Positions 8,601 through 10,000 of a DNA stretch of 10,000 nucleotides are shown here, piece after piece; position 1 is the stretch's first letter, and each line of letters starts with the position of its first letter. The notes under the pieces are model-generated. The model was not told the DNA's origin and did not search any database. It saw only the letters and a program-made list of their open reading frames with translations. Made by a program: the position numbers and the translations under genes. The stretch is from Chromera velia. Lineage: Eukaryota > Sar > Chromeraceae. The stretch covers positions 7,501 to 17,500 of the forward strand of contig JAHBMJ010001540.1 of the NCBI GenBank assembly GCA_018398765.1, given 5' to 3'.

Positions 8601-9944
8601 TGGGTTCACATCTGCTGCTTTCTTTTCGCGCAGTTCTGCTGCCGGACAAAGATACAGGGAGGGAATCTAGGAGAGAAAGAGGGAACCTTATTTCAAGAGA
8701 GAATACTTGGTTCCGACGCAAGAGAAGTGAAGGTGCAGGCAGGCAGGTAGACAGGGAGACAGAAAAGACAGGAGAGGAAAGAGGCTATGCTAAACAGACA
8801 GACCGGCACGCAGGTAGAGGCGACATGTATAGGAACGGATCCCTTAGATGAGATTGCCATGGGTGCGCTTGCATTTTGAGGCACAGAGAAAACCGTTCTC
8901 TTTTCCTGCCGCTCGAAGCATCGATGACAAAAGAAGGAAAAGGCGACCGACCCCTTCTGCCACCAGGCCGTCCGGTTGAAGGATGCACCCATTCCCATGG
9001 GCCCCGGAAAGTGGGTGGGGCACCCCTTGGGGCCCAGGCATGCCGCCGCGACGTTGCTGTTGGTCTCGGACAGCCTGCAAAGACGTTCTTGCAATGCGTA
9101 ATCTAAACTTTGCACTTCTATCGTACGCTGCATGGGTGACGATTCATCTCTGTGAGATCAAAAGGGAAAAAGAGGAATGAAAAAGATGGGTCTGTACGGC
9201 ATCACTTTACACGTGTTTGTATTAGTCGAGTTAGAATCCCCCCCAGCACACGCAGATTGGAGGAGACCGGACCCAGCTCGATCCACTCAAAGGCAGCTCG
9301 GTGAGTGGAAGTGAGTGACTGAAAGAGGGTCAGCAGAGAGGGGCCCCCCCAGACAGCAAGTCCACTCAGTCTGACTGACGGACTGACCACACGGTTTTGG
9401 GAACGTCGAGGTCTTCAAAAGCCGTTGTGTGCGTAGTGCAAGTGTCTCCGAGCTCGGGGTTGGGCGAAATGGCCGCAATTTTTTGTTTCAGTGTGAGGCG
9501 CTTCAGCAAATCTTCAACGCGCTCGTCAATAGGCTTGGTCCTGTCGCAGAAAGCGAACTTTTTGGATTTCTCTGTCGTACAAGCATGACCGTTGGGTACG
9601 CCATCGTGTTTACAGTCCACAACAAGAACTTCAAGGTTCTCACTGGCATCGTCGGAGCACTTTGAAAGATCAAATTCTGAAATTCGGACGTTCGGGGTCA
9701 ACTCATCTCCGCAGAAGCAGTCTCCATTAGATTTTCGAAACCCCGAAAGCTTCTTCGCAATACCGAAGCACGCGGCTGCACAACGATCCTTGTCGTACAC
9801 CCCGGGAAACGGTCCGACAGGAAGAGGGGCAAGGCCTTCGTCAGAAGACCCGAAACAACCCCAGCTCTTGTTCACAGAGCAGCTGACTTCTGCCCTCGCA
9901 ACGAGGATAAAAGAGGAGACGGAGACAGCAAATCGGAACATCAT
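4055..9944 (-). CDS. Secreted GH3 glycosidase (beta-xylosidase/beta-glucosidase-like) with WSC-like module, 8 exons, 982 aa
   Basis: Exons on the - strand: 9944-9388, 9074-8952, 8487-8342, 7837-7531, 7201-7046, 6595-6148, 5529-5093 and 4829-4055. They join to 2949 nt including TGA. All seven introns are GT-AG, and frames agree at every junction (phases 2,2,1,2,2,0,2). Domains: signal peptide 1-18; WSC-like module about 28-110; GH3 barrel about 133-450 with [12 protein letters not shown] (259-270), Lys309-His310 and the nucleophile Asp389 in TSDCG; C-terminal sandwich about 485-775, whose TEGEGWDR stretch (642-649) should hold the acid/base Glu; FnIII-like domain about 849-953; acidic tail to 982. 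GH3 enzymes of this type hydrolyse beta-linked xylose or glucose from non-reducing ends with retention of configuration; the substrate here is inferred only. A stop (TGA, 9965-9963) in frame upstream of the first ATG supports the start. All key catalytic motifs are intact, so the gene looks functional. Confidence 0.93.
4830..5092 (-). other. GH3 gene intron 7 (263 bp)
   Basis: Phase 2, GTGAGG...GAGCAG. A + strand frame stays open across this intron and the flanking exons, but no feature of its own is visible. Confidence 0.9.
5093..5529 (-). CDS. GH3 gene exon 7, probable acid/base region
   Basis: Encodes residues 580-724 and two bases of Arg725. [10 protein letters not shown], then [10 protein letters not shown] and [13 protein letters not shown], are strands of the alpha/beta sandwich. 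[17 protein letters not shown] matches the ExE-x-x-DR-x-x-(I/L)-x-LPGxQ signature of GH3 xylosidases, so the acid/base residue is Glu643 or Glu645; I cannot say which. [22 protein letters not shown] completes the domain. The acceptor GTGTTCAG lies 29 bases from a long GT repeat in the intron, and the donor is AACAG|GTGAGG. Confidence 0.92.
5530..6147 (-). other. GH3 gene intron 6 (618 bp)
   Basis: Phase 0, GTCGGT...TTCAG. It is the longest intron and contains the large GT repeat near its 3' end. The remainder (about 5700-6147) holds an 8-base A run on the - strand (about 5940-5933) and nothing recognisable. The 5' border depends on the donor chosen for exon 6. Confidence 0.82.
5559..5687. repeat. 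Large interrupted (AC)n / (GT)n microsatellite in intron 6
   Basis: A perfect (AC)16 run at 5559-5590 continues with ACAC tracts broken by GC and AT steps (GCACACATAC-like units, then ACGC repeated near 5661-5677). In the GH3 transcript it reads as (GU)n and ends about 29 bases before the exon 7 acceptor. Confidence 0.96.
6148..6595 (-). CDS. GH3 gene exon 6
   Basis: Encodes the end of Trp430 to residue 579. [20 protein letters not shown], then RFDP, is the barrel-to-sandwich linker. [20 protein letters not shown] and [19 protein letters not shown] are textbook GH3 C-terminal domain motifs. The last 40 residues (about 540-579) are less typical: arginine- and glycine-rich and longer than I expect at this loop. 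The donor CAG|GTCGGT (intron from 6147) is the best in-phase site; GAA|GTTGGG, further upstream in the exon, is an alternative. Confidence is lower for the 3' end than for the rest. Confidence 0.82.
6596..7045 (-). other. GH3 gene intron 5 (450 bp)
   Basis: Phase 2, GTCAGT...TTTCAG. It carries AC-rich simple sequence around 6633-6755 and a GGAC/GGAT tetranucleotide tract next to the acceptor. Otherwise it is featureless. Confidence 0.9.
6604..6631. repeat. GGAC/GGAT tetranucleotide tract at the exon 6 acceptor
   Basis: About seven units of GGAC or GGAT. On the transcribed strand it is a CCGT/CCAT run that ends 8 bases before the exon 6 splice site and serves as its pyrimidine-rich tract. Confidence 0.85.
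7046..7201 (-). CDS. GH3 gene exon 5, carrying the catalytic nucleophile
   Basis: Encodes the end of Arg378 to two bases of Trp430. [18 protein letters not shown] contains Asp389, the expected nucleophile. The Cys after it is typical of the beta-xylosidase side of GH3. [17 protein letters not shown] is the conserved helix and loop that closes the barrel. Donor choice: ending at TG|GTCAGT (7046) keeps the frame into exon 6, whereas the overlapping site four bases later (TCA|GTAAGC) would shift it. Confidence 0.92.
7202..7530 (-). other. GH3 gene intron 4 (329 bp)
   Basis: Phase 2, GTACGT...ATGCAG. No repeat or open frame of interest. The T-rich section just upstream of the acceptor is interrupted by A and G. 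Confidence 0.9.
7531..7837 (-). CDS. GH3 gene exon 4
   Basis: Encodes the end of Gly276 to two bases of Arg378. It opens with [19 protein letters not shown], completing the EIPGEDP motif with exon 3. [10 protein letters not shown] carries the Lys309-His310 pair that contacts substrate in GH3 enzymes. [17 protein letters not shown] (352-368) is the next conserved strand. The acceptor is AGTGCAG and the donor is CAGAG|GTACGT. Confidence 0.92.
7838..8341 (-). other. GH3 gene intron 3 (504 bp)
   Basis: Phase 1, GTAGGT...GTGCAG. It contains an exact tandem duplication of 15 bp at 7955-7984 and GA-rich sequence around 8060-8110. Nothing else is recognised. Confidence 0.9.
7955..7984. repeat. Exact tandem duplication of 15 bp in intron 3
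   Basis: GAGCAGAGAGATGAC occurs twice head to tail (7955-7969, 7970-7984). GACGAG at 7967-7972 pairs with CTCGTC at 7987-7992, so a small hairpin is possible. Confidence 0.9.
8342..8487 (-). CDS. GH3 gene exon 3
   Basis: Encodes the end of Gly227 to the first base of Gly276. [12 protein letters not shown] is the usual helix before the strand [20 protein letters not shown], the most recognisable GH3 motif; Arg264-Asp265 and Arg270 lie near subsite -1 in this family. The acceptor is GCTGCAG and the donor is CTG|GTAGGT. Confidence 0.92.
8488..8951 (-). other. GH3 gene intron 2 (464 bp)
   Basis: Phase 2, GTCGGT...TGCAG. It holds GCAG/CAGA-type simple sequence (GCAGGCAGGCAG at 8735-8746) and an unsupported open frame continuing from exon 2. 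No other feature. Confidence 0.88.
8952..9074 (-). CDS. GH3 gene exon 2
   Basis: Completes Trp186 and encodes 187-226 plus two bases of Gly227. [15 protein letters not shown] continues exon 1, and [18 protein letters not shown] is the conserved GH3 stretch in which the FPxPxxxGASFNR pattern shapes the active-site barrel. The acceptor is TTTGCAG (AG at 9076-9075) and the donor is GG|GTCGGT. The next possible acceptor upstream (about 9145) would add a longer, non-homologous N-terminal piece, so the inner one was chosen; it restores Trp and the frame exactly. Confidence 0.88.
9075..9387 (-). other. GH3 gene intron 1 (313 bp)
   Basis: Phase 2, GTCAGT...TTTGCAG. It includes a 7-bp inverted repeat (CCACTCA at 9283-9289, TGAGTGG at 9302-9308). 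Nothing else stands out. Confidence 0.88.
9388..9944 (-). CDS. GH3 gene exon 1: signal peptide, WSC-like module, start of GH3 domain
   Basis: Encodes residues 1-185 and two bases of Trp186. Met1 and Met2 are adjacent. Residues 1-18 ([18 protein letters not shown]) are a typical secretion signal with a likely cut before EVSC. WGCF at 29-32, Cys55 and Cys59 in DRCAAACF, Cys76 and Cys78 in GDCFCGDEL and Cys96 follow the cysteine and glycine pattern of WSC domains, which bind glycans in fungal proteins. A linker with Cys111 and Cys122 follows. GH3 homology begins about residue 133 with [20 protein letters not shown]. The donor is TG|GTCAGT (intron from 9387). Confidence 0.9.
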
Positions 9945-10000
9945 CGTGCTCCCCTTGTTCTTTCACCCACACTTCAAGTTGATTCTGTCCTTTCCCCACT
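9945..10000 (-). promoter_or_regulatory. 5' flank / 5' UTR of the GH3 gene
   Basis: Only 56 bases are available. An in-frame TGA (9965-9963) upstream of the ATG at 9944 argues against a longer N-terminus in this exon. The sequence just before the ATG is purine-rich (GGGGAGCACG). No TATA-like box is visible in this short piece, and the transcription start cannot be placed. Confidence 0.4.

Noticed and set aside
9075-9133. Longer exon 2 starting at an upstream Met or acceptor (about 9133-9145)
   Set aside because: It would insert about 20 non-homologous residues and break the phase with exon 1; the acceptor at 9076-9075 restores Trp186 and the family motif.

Overview
This is a eukaryotic nuclear window. 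It holds a multi-exon gene with GT-AG introns of about 260-620 bases, long non-coding stretches full of microsatellites, and remnants of non-LTR retrotransposons. GC-rich coding exons, donors often of the form GTCNGT, abundant di- and tetranucleotide repeats and a WSC-like module on a plant-type glycoside hydrolase fit a free-living protist or alga. A chromerid such as Chromera velia is my best guess, but it is an impression from style and no marker gene proves it.

Left end (1-435, + strand): the 3' end of a protein-coding gene of unknown function whose beginning lies outside the window. From 436 to about 4054 there is no convincing host gene. This stretch contains a (GT)n tract (837-867), a very short 5'-truncated retroelement copy with a (TGAT)7 tract and a possible 9-bp target-site duplication (1524-1626), the C-terminal part of a LINE-type reverse transcriptase ORF (1779-2828) followed by a possible 3' UTR and (TTCA)4 tail (to 3031), and a pyrimidine-rich/purine-rich block (about 3440-4050) that probably includes the 3' UTR of the next gene.

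Right part (4055-9944, - strand): one complete gene in eight exons. Joining the exons at GT-AG borders whose phases agree at all seven junctions gives a 2949-nt coding sequence for a 982-residue secreted protein. Its order is signal peptide, WSC-like cysteine-rich module, glycoside hydrolase family 3 (GH3) barrel with the nucleophile Asp in a TSDCG motif, GH3 C-terminal sandwich, fibronectin III-like domain and a short acidic tail. It most resembles the beta-xylosidase/beta-glucosidase branch of GH3 and probably trims oligosaccharides outside the cell or in a secretory compartment.

The two host genes are convergent, and the roughly 3.6 kb between their stop codons is where the mobile-element debris sits. 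Nothing in the window joins the two genes in one pathway. I found no tRNA, rRNA, CRISPR or prokaryote-type operon features. The most interesting points are the WSC-GH3 fusion, a frame-neutral extra segment in exon 6, simple repeats placed against two 3' splice sites, and the tiny retroelement copy.
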